This document shows, one piece after another, positions 36,144 through 43,791 of a DNA stretch of 64,000 bases. Numbering within the stretch: the stretch's first letter is position 1; every line of letters begins with the position of its first letter. The DNA is from Bin5 sp965221145. GTDB taxonomy: Bacteria > Chloroflexota > Anaerolineae > Caldilineales > Caldilineaceae. The DNA lies in NCBI GenBank assembly GCA_965221145.1, contig OZ244877.1, positions 868,001 through 932,000 on the forward strand. The letters run 5' to 3'. The notes under the pieces are model-generated. The model saw only the letters and a list, made by a program, of their open reading frames with translations. It made no database searches and was not told the origin of the DNA. The position numbers were made by a program, and so were the translations under genes.

Positions 36144-37124
36144 CTATTCCCCCCGCTCATAGGGCTTGGCGAGTGCTGCCGGCTGCTGAATCTGCCGTAC
36201 AATGAAGGTGAGCACAACGATCGTAAGGATGTATGGCATCATGACAGCCAGGTCCGACGGTATCGGAATGTCCAGAACCTGTGCCCATAGCTGCAGGGCA
36301 TTAACGAGGCTGAACAGTAGCGCGCCACCTAGCACACCTACAGCGCGCCAACTGCCAAAGTAAACGAGCGCAACGGCAATGAAGCCGAGTCCGTTTGTCA
36401 TGTTCTCCTGGAAAACGTTCAACAGGCCAATGCTGAGAGATGCGCCGGCTACCCCTGCCAGCGCGCCACCGATTAGCAGCGTGACGTAGCGCACCTTATT
36501 GACGCTGACACCCAGCGAATCAGCGGCTTCCGGGTTGTGACCGACCGCACGGATTTGCAAGCCCAACGTCGTCCGATTGATGACAAACCAGGTGGCCGGC
36601 ACCATCAGATAGGCGATGTATACCAGGGCATTGTGGTCAAAAAAGATGTAACCAATTCCCGGCAAATCGGATAGGAGAGGCAGGCGCATCTTGGAAAAGC
36701 CGCTGATCCCTTCAACCGAACCGATGAGCGTCTTGAAAAACAGGCTGCTCAAACCGAGTCCGAAAAGATACAGGCCGATGCCACTGATGCCCTGCTCTGC
36801 CTGCATCGTCACGCTGACGACCGCCATCAGCAAGCCCATCAGCGTGCCGACGAGCAGTGCCGCCAGCACGCCCAGCCACAGATTGTAACCCTGAAATACC
36901 ACGTAAAAGGCAAAGAAAGCGCCCATCAGCATAATGCCGTCCACGCCCAGGTTCAGCACTCCTGAACGCTGCGCGAAGGTCTCTCCCAGAGCAGCGAAGA
37001 GATAGGGGGTTGCCAGCCGCACACCGCTGTGCAAAATACCAATGAGGGTTGTAAGCGTGAACAGTTCGTTGAACATAACTGGGTGAGATGGCAGATTCGG
37101 GGAATGGAATCGTTGATTGACCAC
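36144..37124 (-). CDS. ABC permease, BMP/nucleoside type (second)
   Basis: A 326-residue membrane protein of the BPD_transp_2 class with about nine helices and the TTLGLQIRAVGHNPEAADSLG loop. GTG 37124 is chosen for GAGG at 6 bp; an ATG at 37076 lacks a site. Part of the permease-permease-BMP-ATPase operon. Confidence 0.9.
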   Translation of the reverse strand: MVNQRFHSPNLPSHPVMFNELFTLTTLIGILHSGVRLATPYLFAALGETFAQRSGVLNLGVDGIMLMGAFFAFYVVFQGYNLWLGVLAALLVGTLMGLLMAVVSVTMQAEQGISGIGLYLFGLGLSSLFFKTLIGSVEGISGFSKMRLPLLSDLPGIGYIFFDHNALVYIAYLMVPATWFVINRTTLGLQIRAVGHNPEAADSLGVSVNKVRYVTLLIGGALAGVAGASLSIGLLNVFQENMTNGLGFIAVALVYFGSWRAVGVLGGALLFSLVNALQLWAQVLDIPIPSDLAVMMPYILTIVVLTFIVRQIQQPAALAKPYERGE

Positions 37125-37149
37125 TCATTCCCTCTTTCCGTCTCCCATC

Positions 37150-37268
37150 TAAAGTAAATCCCCAATGAGACCAAGAGTTTGCCTATTGCATGACGAGCAG
37201 GCGAGACGTCTGCGTTCGCAGGGGGTAACTCGTGCCGGAAGTCTTGGTTTCAAACGGGATCTACATTA
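37150..37268. repeat. TA-flanked MITE-like repeat, copy 5, inside an operon
   Basis: Ends TAAAGTAAATCCCCAATGAG and GGTTTCAAACGGGATCTACA plus TTA match the family, with the arms swapped relative to copy 1. It fills the gap between the two permease genes; the upstream permease's stop codon TAA is its terminal trinucleotide. Confidence 0.8.
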
Positions 37269-38366
37269 GCCTCCTTGTTGTGCCGGGGCGGGCATGACCT
37301 CCTCATCCCCCACCCGTCGGCGGGAGCGTCGTCGCACGTACAGATCGCTTGCGACCACAAACAGCACGACGAGTCCCTGTAGGGCGATGACCAATGCGCT
37401 GGGCACCTGCACGGCGCGCTGCATCTTGTCTGCGCCCACCAGCAGCGCGCCGAAAAGAGCAGAGGCTGGGATCACCCCCAAAGGATGCAGCTTCCCAAAG
37501 AGCGCAGCCACAATGCCACTGAAGCCGTATCCGCCGCTCATCCCTTCAATCATTCGGTGATGCACCCCCATTACCTCGACAGCGCCGGCCAACCCACACA
37601 ACATTCCGCTCAGTGCCATGGACAGAATGACATAGCGGGAAACGGGAATGCCGGCATAGCGGGAGGCATGGGGATTCAGACCTACGGCCCGAATACGATA
37701 GCCAATCGTCGTGCGCCAGAGCAAGAAATAGACGGCAATGGCCAGGATGACGGCCAGGATTACGCCACTGTGGAAGAGCGTGCGCGGCACCAGCCGCATT
37801 AGCCACACCGTTTGCGGCAGGGCTGCGCTCTGGGGAATATTGGTGCCGGCTTCGACCTGCTTCGGGTCCAGCATTGGCCCGCGCAGGAGAAAGTTCATCA
37901 GTTGCAGAGCGATCTGATTCATCATCACTGTGCTAAGAATCTCATTGACGCCCATGCGCGCTTTAAGCCAGCCGGAGATGCCGCCCCACACAAGCCCGGC
38001 CCCCCCACCGCTCGACAGCGCCAGTGGCAGCAGAATCCATGCCGACAGATCGCGGAACGCCAACGAAAGGGCGGTCGCTGCCAGGGCGCCGACGATAATC
38101 TGGCCCTCGCCGCCAATGTTGATCACACCACCCCGAAAGGCGATACAGATGCCGATGCCCACCAGCAGCAGAGGTGTGGCTTTTGTCATAGTTTGGGTGA
38201 TGCCGCTGACGTTGCCCAGCGCGCCCCGCGCCAGCGCGCCGTAGGCTGCTAGCGGATTGGCGCCCAACATCAACAGCAATAGGACACCCACCAGCAGCGC
38301 CACCAGCATTGCCAGCACCGGCAGCAATGCATCGATGAGCTTGGCTGTGTATATGCGAGTGTTCAT
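37266..38366 (-). CDS. ABC permease, BMP/nucleoside type (first)
   Basis: A 366-residue permease with a long N-terminal helix pair, INIGGEGQIIVGALAATAL and a Leu/Ala-rich core. It ends in an Arg-rich tail and a stop codon lying in a MITE border. First gene of the transporter operon. Confidence 0.9.
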   Translation of the reverse strand: MNTRIYTAKLIDALLPVLAMLVALLVGVLLLLMLGANPLAAYGALARGALGNVSGITQTMTKATPLLLVGIGICIAFRGGVINIGGEGQIIVGALAATALSLAFRDLSAWILLPLALSSGGGAGLVWGGISGWLKARMGVNEILSTVMMNQIALQLMNFLLRGPMLDPKQVEAGTNIPQSAALPQTVWLMRLVPRTLFHSGVILAVILAIAVYFLLWRTTIGYRIRAVGLNPHASRYAGIPVSRYVILSMALSGMLCGLAGAVEVMGVHHRMIEGMSGGYGFSGIVAALFGKLHPLGVIPASALFGALLVGADKMQRAVQVPSALVIALQGLVVLFVVASDLYVRRRSRRRVGDEEVMPAPAQQGG

Positions 38367-38515
38367 CTTGCCTCAGTGACGCGTTGCCAATGTGCAACGG
38401 GAGTTGTCCGCCACACGTCATGCCGCCATGTCGGGCAGAAGAAGGACGGGCGATGCGGCAAACCATTATGGAGCATAGCACCGATCGCCCGAATTGGATA
38501 GTGCCGTTGAGCGTA

Positions 38516-38947
38516 CTAGCCGGACGGCCCTGCGTCTGGGTAAAGGATTGCTGGCGCAGCGCGGGCAAAGACAGCGATCAGACGCACCGGTACATTCCCC
38601 ACATTGCGGACTTCATGCAGGGCGCCTTCCGGGACAAACACGGTGGTATCGGCGCCGACCCGATGAAGTTCCTCTCCCAAAATAACTTCGACCTCACCGC
38701 TGAGAAAAGTCAGGCTCTCTTCGCAGTCGTGATAGTGCAGAGGGATCACGCCGCCCGGCGGCATATACTGTTCCCACAGCTCCATCTGCGTTGCGCCGCA
38801 CGTGCGCGCAGTGATGATGCGAGCGCCGGGAATGCCGCTACGCGTGTTTATGGGATCGTAGTTTTCATGGGTGTGAGGAAGGACTGCCATCGTATCAACT
38901 TGTTGCTGTTGGAATGGATCACTTGTCTCTATGTCTGCGTGCCGCAC
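38516..38947 (-). CDS. Cupin-domain protein
   Basis: A single-domain beta-barrel cupin with metal-binding HYHDCEE and the second motif PEGALHEVRNVGN. Either GTG 38947 (143 residues, overlapping the upstream methyltransferase remnant) or ATG 38890 (124 residues) could start it; neither has a good ribosome site. The role is unknown; small cupins often bind or isomerise sugars or oxygenate small substrates. Confidence 0.8.
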   Translation of the reverse strand: MRHADIETSDPFQQQQVDTMAVLPHTHENYDPINTRSGIPGARIITARTCGATQMELWEQYMPPGGVIPLHYHDCEESLTFLSGEVEVILGEELHRVGADTTVFVPEGALHEVRNVGNVPVRLIAVFARAAPAILYPDAGPSG

Positions 38948-39316
38948 GATTTCCGCAGCCGCAGCATCCGGCTCCCGCCCCGTTGGAACTCATACGGGAC
39001 ATCCTCTATTGTAGCCTGAATATCTTGTGCTGCGAAAGTATCTAAAACGTCCTGGAGATGGGGCGAGGGCGCGCCCCCGATCTGCAACAGGGGAAAGACG
39101 CGCGCCTCCGGGGCGACCCGCAGCATCTCTTGCAGGGCGCGTAGGTGAAAGGCCAGGTCAAGCTGTTCGCTGTACAGGAAGAGAAAGTGGGAAGAGAGCG
39201 CCAGGTCAAAGGCGTTGTCGCCGAAGGGCAGGTAGGGCAAGGATGCGTCCATATAGCGCCCTTCGCTCTTGCCCTGGGCGAAATCGGCCAGAAATCGGCG
39301 CATCGCCCCCATCCGC
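38929..39316 (-). pseudogene. Methyltransferase C-terminal remnant cut by the IS1595-like element
   Basis: The C-terminal 130 or so residues of a class I SAM-dependent methyltransferase-like protein (YLPFGDNAFDLALSSHFLF, then EMLRVAPEARVFPLLQIGG). The N-terminal half with the SAM loop is missing because the frame meets the transposon end at 39317. The missing part is not on the other side of the transposon, so the region has been rearranged or deleted. Confidence 0.75.
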
Positions 39317-39336
39317 GGCAATTAGTACTTTAGGGG

Positions 39337-39365
39337 TTGACTTCCTTCAGGAAAGGATGTAGACT
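39337..39365 (+). promoter_or_regulatory. Promoter in the left terminal repeat driving the passengers
   Basis: TTGACT (39337-39342), 17 bp, then TAGACT (39360-39365). The mirror promoter in the right arm drives the transposase. Confidence 0.6.
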
Positions 39366-39471
39366 GGTAGCTACCACAGCGAATTGAATTGAGTGACTGT
39401 AGACTCGGATCGGCGGGCGCATTGCGCCCCCTTGTTGGTCATTCGATTCATGGTTCGCTGTGGTGGCTACC
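39366..39471 (+). ncRNA. Long structured leader of the passenger operon
   Basis: GGTAGCTACCACAGCGAA (39366-39383) pairs with TTCGCTGTGGTGGCTACC (39454-39471). A second layer pairs GAATTGAATTGAGTGAC with GTCATTCGATTCA, and a GGGCGCATTGCGCCC stem sits at the tip. The fold starts directly at the expected transcript start. It could be a nested palindromic element or an RNA regulator; no known riboswitch is recognised. Confidence 0.55.
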
Positions 39472-39502
39472 GTCAATCCGTTTCCACCAAGGGGGCACTC
39501 CC

Positions 39503-39697
39503 ATGAATCGTCTCCGAAGCCGTGGCTGTCTGGCAGCTGCGGTTTTTTCTACCCTGTTTTTCTCCGGCCTATTTTTGACTTGCTGCATATGCAGCGCAAT
39601 GCCGGAAGTACAACGAGCAGAAGTTGACGCCTCGCTGGATGAACTACAAGCGGCGCTCTGGGGACTGTTTACGTCTCTGGAGGGATTGTTGCCATGA
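39503..39697 (+). CDS. Passenger ORF 1: small membrane or exported protein
   Basis: 64 residues: a basic N-terminus (MNRLRSRG), a hydrophobic stretch rich in Phe/Leu, a Cys cluster TCCICS (about residues 26-31) and an amphipathic C-terminal helix. The ribosome site (GGGGG) is weak. Its stop overlaps the start of the next ORF by 4 bp, which supports translation of both. Family not recognised. Confidence 0.55.
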   Translation: MNRLRSRGCLAAAVFSTLFFSGLFLTCCICSAMPEVQRAEVDASLDELQAALWGLFTSLEGLLP

Positions 39698-39867
39698 AGA
39701 ACTGTCGGCATTGCATGGCTGAAGTCCATGAATCCGCCCGCCGTTGTCCGCACTGTGGCGGAACTTACCCCGCTGGTTGCGGGCATGACATCAAGAACTG
39801 TGGGATATTCCTTCTCGTTGTCATCGGCTTGGCCTTCGCTCTTACTATCTGCGGCCAGATGGCCTAA
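39694..39867 (+). CDS. Passenger ORF 2: zinc-ribbon plus membrane helix
   Basis: 57 residues: CRHC and CPHC pairs (about residues 4-7 and 19-22) form a zinc ribbon, followed by one membrane helix (FLLVVIGLAFALTI). The ATGA overlap with ORF 1 implies coupling. The layout resembles small zinc-ribbon membrane proteins of unknown role. Confidence 0.6.
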   Translation: MKNCRHCMAEVHESARRCPHCGGTYPAGCGHDIKNCGIFLLVVIGLAFALTICGQMA

Positions 39868-39880
39868 ACGGGAGACAACA

Positions 39881-39973
39881 ATGAACACCGTTCTGAATTT
39901 CGGCTGCCTGCCCTTCCTCGCATTGTTGGTCTGGTTCCTGATGCTTCTGTTCTTCATCCGTGTGGTGATGTAA
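39881..39973 (+). CDS. Passenger ORF 3: 30-residue membrane microprotein
   Basis: One hydrophobic helix (FLALLVWFLMLLFFIRVV). GGGAG sits 6 bp before ATG 39881, 13 bp after ORF 2. Single-helix peptides of this sort can be toxins or membrane-complex subunits; the function is not known. Confidence 0.5.
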   Translation: MNTVLNFGCLPFLALLVWFLMLLFFIRVVM

Positions 39974-40034
39974 CCAGACTATTCTGATCGGGCGTCCCAA
40001 TGCTATACTGAACTCGTACAACCGTATAAATGCC

Positions 40035-40064
40035 GCGGGCCCGCTGCACAAACAGCGGGCCCGC
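40035..40064 (+). promoter_or_regulatory. Perfect 12-bp GC hairpin within the passenger region
   Basis: GCGGGCCCGCTG pairs with CAGCGGGCCCGC around CACAAA. It lacks a U-run; it sits just upstream of the AAGGAG of passenger ORF 4 and may act as a processing or stability element. Confidence 0.6.
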
Positions 40065-40085
40065 CCAAGTGTCAAGGAGCTCTCA

Positions 40086-40178
40086 ATGACTGCTTCTAAG
40101 AGTAACCTATCCCTGCAAGACGTGCAAATTGCCGCAAACGCATTGAATACGGCTCCGACCCGTCTAATGCTACAATGA
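40086..40178 (+). CDS. Passenger ORF 4: 30-residue hydrophilic peptide
   Basis: MTASKSNLSLQDVQIAANAL and a short tail. A good AAGGAG lies 8 bp before ATG 40086. No family recognised; included because of its ribosome site and position. Confidence 0.4.
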   Translation: MTASKSNLSLQDVQIAANALNTAPTRLMLQ

Positions 40179-40250
40179 CACTCTAACCGAATAGAAAAAG
40201 CCGGTCGCTGTTAGCGCAGCACCGGCCATTGAGACACAAGGAGCAATCTT

Positions 40251-40490
40251 ATGTCTGCTGATCATCCTACCATACCCCAATCCGACAACCGAATCGTAAG
40301 AATCAGCCGTGCTCACTATGAAGAGATCATGGCTGGGAACGCCGCACAAAAAAGGCGAATTGCCTACTTGGAGGCTTTGATTCAAGCTGACGGGACGTTG
40401 AGCAAGACTGTAGAGGGTTTGGGTGAACTGGCCCAAGCCTTAGCTGAAGGACTCAGGCGTCTGTCTACACCGTCACAGCCGCCCGAATGA
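40251..40490 (+). CDS. Passenger ORF 5: small helical protein
   Basis: 79 residues, mostly helical (YEEIMAGNAAQKRRIAYLEA, then EGLGELAQALAEGLRRL). AAGGAG lies 9 bp before ATG. Its 3' end overlaps the transposase stop region by 26 bp, tail to tail, so it lies firmly inside the transposon. Could be a DNA-binding or adaptor protein; family not recognised. Confidence 0.65.
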   Translation: MSADHPTIPQSDNRIVRISRAHYEEIMAGNAAQKRRIAYLEALIQADGTLSKTVEGLGELAQALAEGLRRLSTPSQPPE

Positions 40491-41337
40491 AGGCATCGAA
40501 CGGGCTGGCCTGATGGCGGGTATTGTACTTAAAGCAGGCTTCGATGATGTAGGCGGCGGCGTGTTCGTGGGTGTAGTGGTGGTGCTGGCCGAAGATGGCC
40601 CGCTTGACCAGTGACCAGAAGCCCTCGATTGTGTTAGTGTGGATCATCCCTTCGACATAGGCCAGCGTGTGATTGATGGTTTCGTGGGGAACCCACTCGT
40701 TCATGCGGCGATAGCCGGAGTACTCATCGGTTATCAGCAGCGAGTCATCGGCCTTGACGTGGCGGGTCAGGAAGGCTTTCAGCGTCTTGCCCGTTACGCG
40801 GGGCGAGGGTTTCGCTACAACCTTGCCGCCGCGGGCCAGCGCGCCGATGACGGGGAGCTTCTTCGTGCCGCGCCCGCGCTTGGGCGGATCGTCGGAATCT
40901 TTATCCTTCTTCCGAGGCTTTCCTCCCAAATACGTCTCATCCGCTTCCACAATGCCGAACAGGAAGGCGTCCTTGTCCACCATCGCTTCACGAATCCGCA
41001 TCGCCATGTACCAGGCCGACTTCTGGTTCATGTTCAGGTCGCGGGCAAGCTGGCAACTGGAGACGCTCTTCTTTGCGTTCAGTAAGATGGCGATAGCCAC
41101 GAACCACTTTTGCAGCGGGATTTTCGTACCCCGGAAGATTGTGCCGGAAAGTACGTTGAAACTGCTCTTGCAGCCGTAGCATTTCCAGCGGCCAACGCGG
41201 TTGCCGTCCTGCTGGCAGGCTACGTGGTCGCTACCGCACAACGGGCAAATCGTCCTGTCCGGCCAGCGGACGCTTTCGAGGTGGTCCATGCAGGCTTCTT
41301 GTGTGGGGAACTTCTGGCAAACTGTGATGAGGTCCAC
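40465..41337 (-). CDS. IS1595/ISXO2-type transposase
   Basis: A 290-residue transposase with an N-terminal zinc ribbon (CPLCGSDH and CYGCKSSF), a helical region, and the DDE/DDN-type core: VEADETYLGG, LLITDEYSGY and HTNTIEGFWSLVKR. These are hallmarks of the IS1595 family, members of which are known to carry passenger genes. Transcribed from the right-end promoter. Complete and apparently functional. Confidence 0.93.
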   Translation of the reverse strand: MDLITVCQKFPTQEACMDHLESVRWPDRTICPLCGSDHVACQQDGNRVGRWKCYGCKSSFNVLSGTIFRGTKIPLQKWFVAIAILLNAKKSVSSCQLARDLNMNQKSAWYMAMRIREAMVDKDAFLFGIVEADETYLGGKPRKKDKDSDDPPKRGRGTKKLPVIGALARGGKVVAKPSPRVTGKTLKAFLTRHVKADDSLLITDEYSGYRRMNEWVPHETINHTLAYVEGMIHTNTIEGFWSLVKRAIFGQHHHYTHEHAAAYIIEACFKYNTRHQASPFDAFIRAAVTV

Positions 41338-41375
41338 TGTGAATCTCCCTTGCTACTGTCCAATCCTGTATACAC

Positions 41376-41404
41376 AGTATACCCGATCTCACCAGAGAAG
41401 TCAA
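41376..41404 (-). promoter_or_regulatory. Transposase promoter in the right terminal repeat
   Basis: On the minus strand, TTGACT (41399-41404), 17 bp, TATACT (41376-41381). The palindrome GTATACACAGTATAC overlaps the -10 box and could be an operator. Confidence 0.75.
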
Positions 41405-41424
41405 CCCCCAATCTACTAATTGCC

Positions 41425-41619
41425 AAAATTGTAGACAAAGCATTCCTGCCGCCCCCTGAAGAATTGGTCTTCAAAGATTCCGAGAGTGAAAAGATAACCA
41501 TATCTCTTGACAAAGAGACTGTGGCCTTCTTTAAGAACAAAGCGCAGGAGTCAGGCGCATCGTATCAGAAGATCCTTCGGAATCTCCTCCGAGAGTATGT
41601 AGCCAATCATAGCAAATAG
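41425..41619 (+). pseudogene. BrnA/CopG-type antitoxin remnant cut by the transposon
   Basis: The frame continues from the transposon border: KIVDKAFLPPPEELVFKD, then KITISLDKETVAFFKNKAQE and a tail LREYVANHSK. The second part matches the ribbon-helix-helix DNA-binding end of BrnA/CopG antitoxins. The N-terminus and any partner toxin are missing. Confidence 0.6.
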
Positions 41620-41735
41620 GTCTGGGTTAGAACGAAAATGCCGAGTACAGAAGGAATGCTGTGACGCCGACGGCGCTCCCTGTTCTGACCGCCAGCCAGG
41701 ATTCCGCGCAGCGTCACAGCACCGAAGAAGCCGTT

Positions 41736-42509
41736 CTATCCCTCCGCCACCACCGGATTGCGCAGCACACCGACCCCCGAAATCTCAATCTCGACCACAT
41801 CGCCCGGCTGAACCGGACCGACGCCCGACGGCGTGCCCGTCATAATCACATCGCCCGGCAGCAGAGTGACCGCCTCGCTGATATAGGCGATCAGTTGCGC
41901 CACCGGAAAGATCAGGTCGTCCGTGTTCGTGTGCTGCTTGACCTCGCCGTTCACACGAGTTGTCAACTCAAGATTGGTCGAATCCAGATCGGTGGCGATG
42001 TAGGGGCCGAGCGGCTTGAAGGTGTCAAACCCCTTGCCGATCAGAAGACAGCCGTTGCTCATCTCCTTGGCCTGGATCACACGCTCGCTGACATCGTTGC
42101 CGCAGGTGTAGCCAAATACGTAGTCCAGCGCATCCGCCTCGGCCACCCGGCGTGCCTTCTTGCCGATGATCACGGACAGTTCGCCTTCATAGTGGACGTT
42201 CTGCCCCTGGCGTGGGTAGATGATCGGCTCCTCCGGGTCCAGGATAGCCGTAGCGGGCAGCATGAACAGCATCGGCTGATCCGGCGGCGTGGACCCGCCT
42301 TCTTCGGCATGGGCCAGGTAGTTAAGCCCCACTCCGATCAGCCGCGGTGTGCCAACCGGCGCCAGCACGTTCACGTTGTCCAGATGGGTTGTCTCGCCAC
42401 TCTTTTCGAGACTCTCGAACGGGCAACCGGCCAGCTGCCGGATGCCGCCGTCCTCTTCCAGAATGCCATAGCTTGTCGAGCCGTCGGCACTGTAGCGCAA
42501 AATCTTCAT
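41736..42509 (-). CDS. Fumarylacetoacetate hydrolase family protein
   Basis: A 257-residue FAH-fold enzyme with EGELSVIIGKKARRV (metal-binding Glu), YTCGNDVSERVIQ, and the GTPSGVGPVQPGD C-terminal motif. Members hydrate, decarboxylate or hydrolyse 2-oxo acids, often in sugar-acid or aromatic pathways. ATG 42509 follows GGGAGGAG. Divergent from the SDR gene. Confidence 0.92.
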   Translation of the reverse strand: MKILRYSADGSTSYGILEEDGGIRQLAGCPFESLEKSGETTHLDNVNVLAPVGTPRLIGVGLNYLAHAEEGGSTPPDQPMLFMLPATAILDPEEPIIYPRQGQNVHYEGELSVIIGKKARRVAEADALDYVFGYTCGNDVSERVIQAKEMSNGCLLIGKGFDTFKPLGPYIATDLDSTNLELTTRVNGEVKQHTNTDDLIFPVAQLIAYISEAVTLLPGDVIMTGTPSGVGPVQPGDVVEIEISGVGVLRNPVVAEG

Positions 42510-42689
42510 CGTTGATACTCCTCCCATTGTGTGATTTTTTGTGAATCCTACACCTTCTTCAGTCGCGCCGCAATTCTGTCAAGGCCAATGCTGGCGGAAG
42601 CCTGGCCCCACACGGATCGGCATCCGCCCCCCGTTTCGTGGAAGTAGGAAAAGGGTTGTAGGCATGATAGACTGTGCGCAAGCGCAATT

Positions 42690-42747
42690 TTTGAAGATTT
42701 TTTGGCGGAAGACCTTGATGGAAGGGCCATCACAATAAATCTTCAAA
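42690..42747. repeat. 58-bp palindromic repeat, copy 2
   Basis: TTTGAAGATTTTTTGGCGGA at the left and AATAAATCTTCAAA at the right. It lies in the upstream region shared by the FAH and SDR genes. Confidence 0.85.
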
Positions 42748-42826
42748 ACCGGTGGTTCGTGGCCGGTGGACAGGCGATGGCACGGATCGCCCACCACTAC
42801 CCACAATAACAAAGGAGCGTATTGAT

Positions 42827-43582
42827 ATGACAACCTCCGGCAGAGTCGCAATCATCACCGGCGCCGGTTCCGGTATCGGTAAACGCACGGTCCTGCATCT
42901 GTTGGCGCACGGGTACTCCGTTACCCTGGCGGGGCGTCGCCGCGACCGTCTGGAAGAGACGGCGGAAGAGTCCGGCGCCGGTAAGCGCGCGTTGATCGTG
43001 CCGACCGACGTGACCGATCCGCAGGCGGTGAAAGACCTGTTCGACCGCACAGTGGAGGCGTTTGGACGGCTCGATCTCCTGTTCAACAATGCCGGTCGCG
43101 GCGCGCCGCCCGTCGAGTTGGACGAGATCAGCTACGAGGACTGGCGAGCGGTGGTGGACGTGAACCTGACCGGCGTCTTCCTCTGTACGCAGCAGGCCTT
43201 CCGCATTATGAAGAATCAGACGCCCCAGGGCGGTCGCATCGTCAACAACGGTTCGATCTCGGCCAGCACGCCCCGCCCCAACTCTTCCCCCTATACATCG
43301 ACCAAACATGCCCTGACCGGCCTGACCAAGTCCACATCGCTGGATGGGCGCGCCTACAACATCTGCTGCGGCCAGATCGACATCGGCAACGCGGCCACTG
43401 AGATGACTCAGCGCATGAAGACCGGCATTCCGCAGGCCAATGGCACGGTGATGGTGGAACCGACCATGGACTCCGATTCGGTCGCCCAGACGATCCTCTA
43501 TATGGACAGCCTGCCCCTGGATACGAACGTTCTGTTTCTGACCGTGATGGCCAATCAGATGCCACTTGTGGGCCGCGGCTGA
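42827..43582 (+). CDS. Short-chain dehydrogenase/reductase
   Basis: A 251-residue classical SDR: cofactor loop TGAGSGIGKR, NNAGRG, and the catalytic Ser/Tyr/Lys with NGSISA and YTSTKHA. Probably oxidises a sugar, sugar acid or cyclitol. AAAGGAG lies 9 bp before ATG 42827. A uronate dehydrogenase or fructuronate-reductase-like role would fit mannonate dehydratase next door, but this is inference. Confidence 0.9.
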   Translation: MTTSGRVAIITGAGSGIGKRTVLHLLAHGYSVTLAGRRRDRLEETAEESGAGKRALIVPTDVTDPQAVKDLFDRTVEAFGRLDLLFNNAGRGAPPVELDEISYEDWRAVVDVNLTGVFLCTQQAFRIMKNQTPQGGRIVNNGSISASTPRPNSSPYTSTKHALTGLTKSTSLDGRAYNICCGQIDIGNAATEMTQRMKTGIPQANGTVMVEPTMDSDSVAQTILYMDSLPLDTNVLFLTVMANQMPLVGRG

Positions 43583-43791
43583 GCGCGTCTCTTGATAGTC
43601 GCCGATCCCCGGCAGTTCTTTGGCTTCCAGATTGGCCTCATCCGGCAGTTTGTCGATCAGGCTGTTCTCCGGTTTGACGCCGCAAAGGAAGTAGCGCATC
43701 CATATCAGCCCGTAGCAGGGGATCGGCCGCGGCGCTTTCTCTCGTCGGGCCGATTCCCTTTCTTCACCTCAAATCGCGCGCGGAGCCGAAC

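Larger units (their letters stand above)
39317..41424. mobile_element. IS1595-like transposon with passenger genes (2108 bp)
   Basis: Ends GGCAATTAGTACTTTAGGGG and, inverted, GGCAATTAGTAGATTGGGGG then continue as TTGACTTC inside both arms. Between them are one ISXO2/IS1595-type transposase (reverse) and five small forward ORFs with their own structured RNA. No matching 8-bp flanks were found (CCATCCGC and AAAATTGT). The flanks are two different truncated genes, which suggests a deletion or recombination after insertion. Confidence 0.85.

Noticed and set aside
42528..42826. Riboswitch upstream of the SDR gene
   Set aside because: The region contains the 58-bp palindrome and nothing matching known riboswitch layouts that I could recognise.
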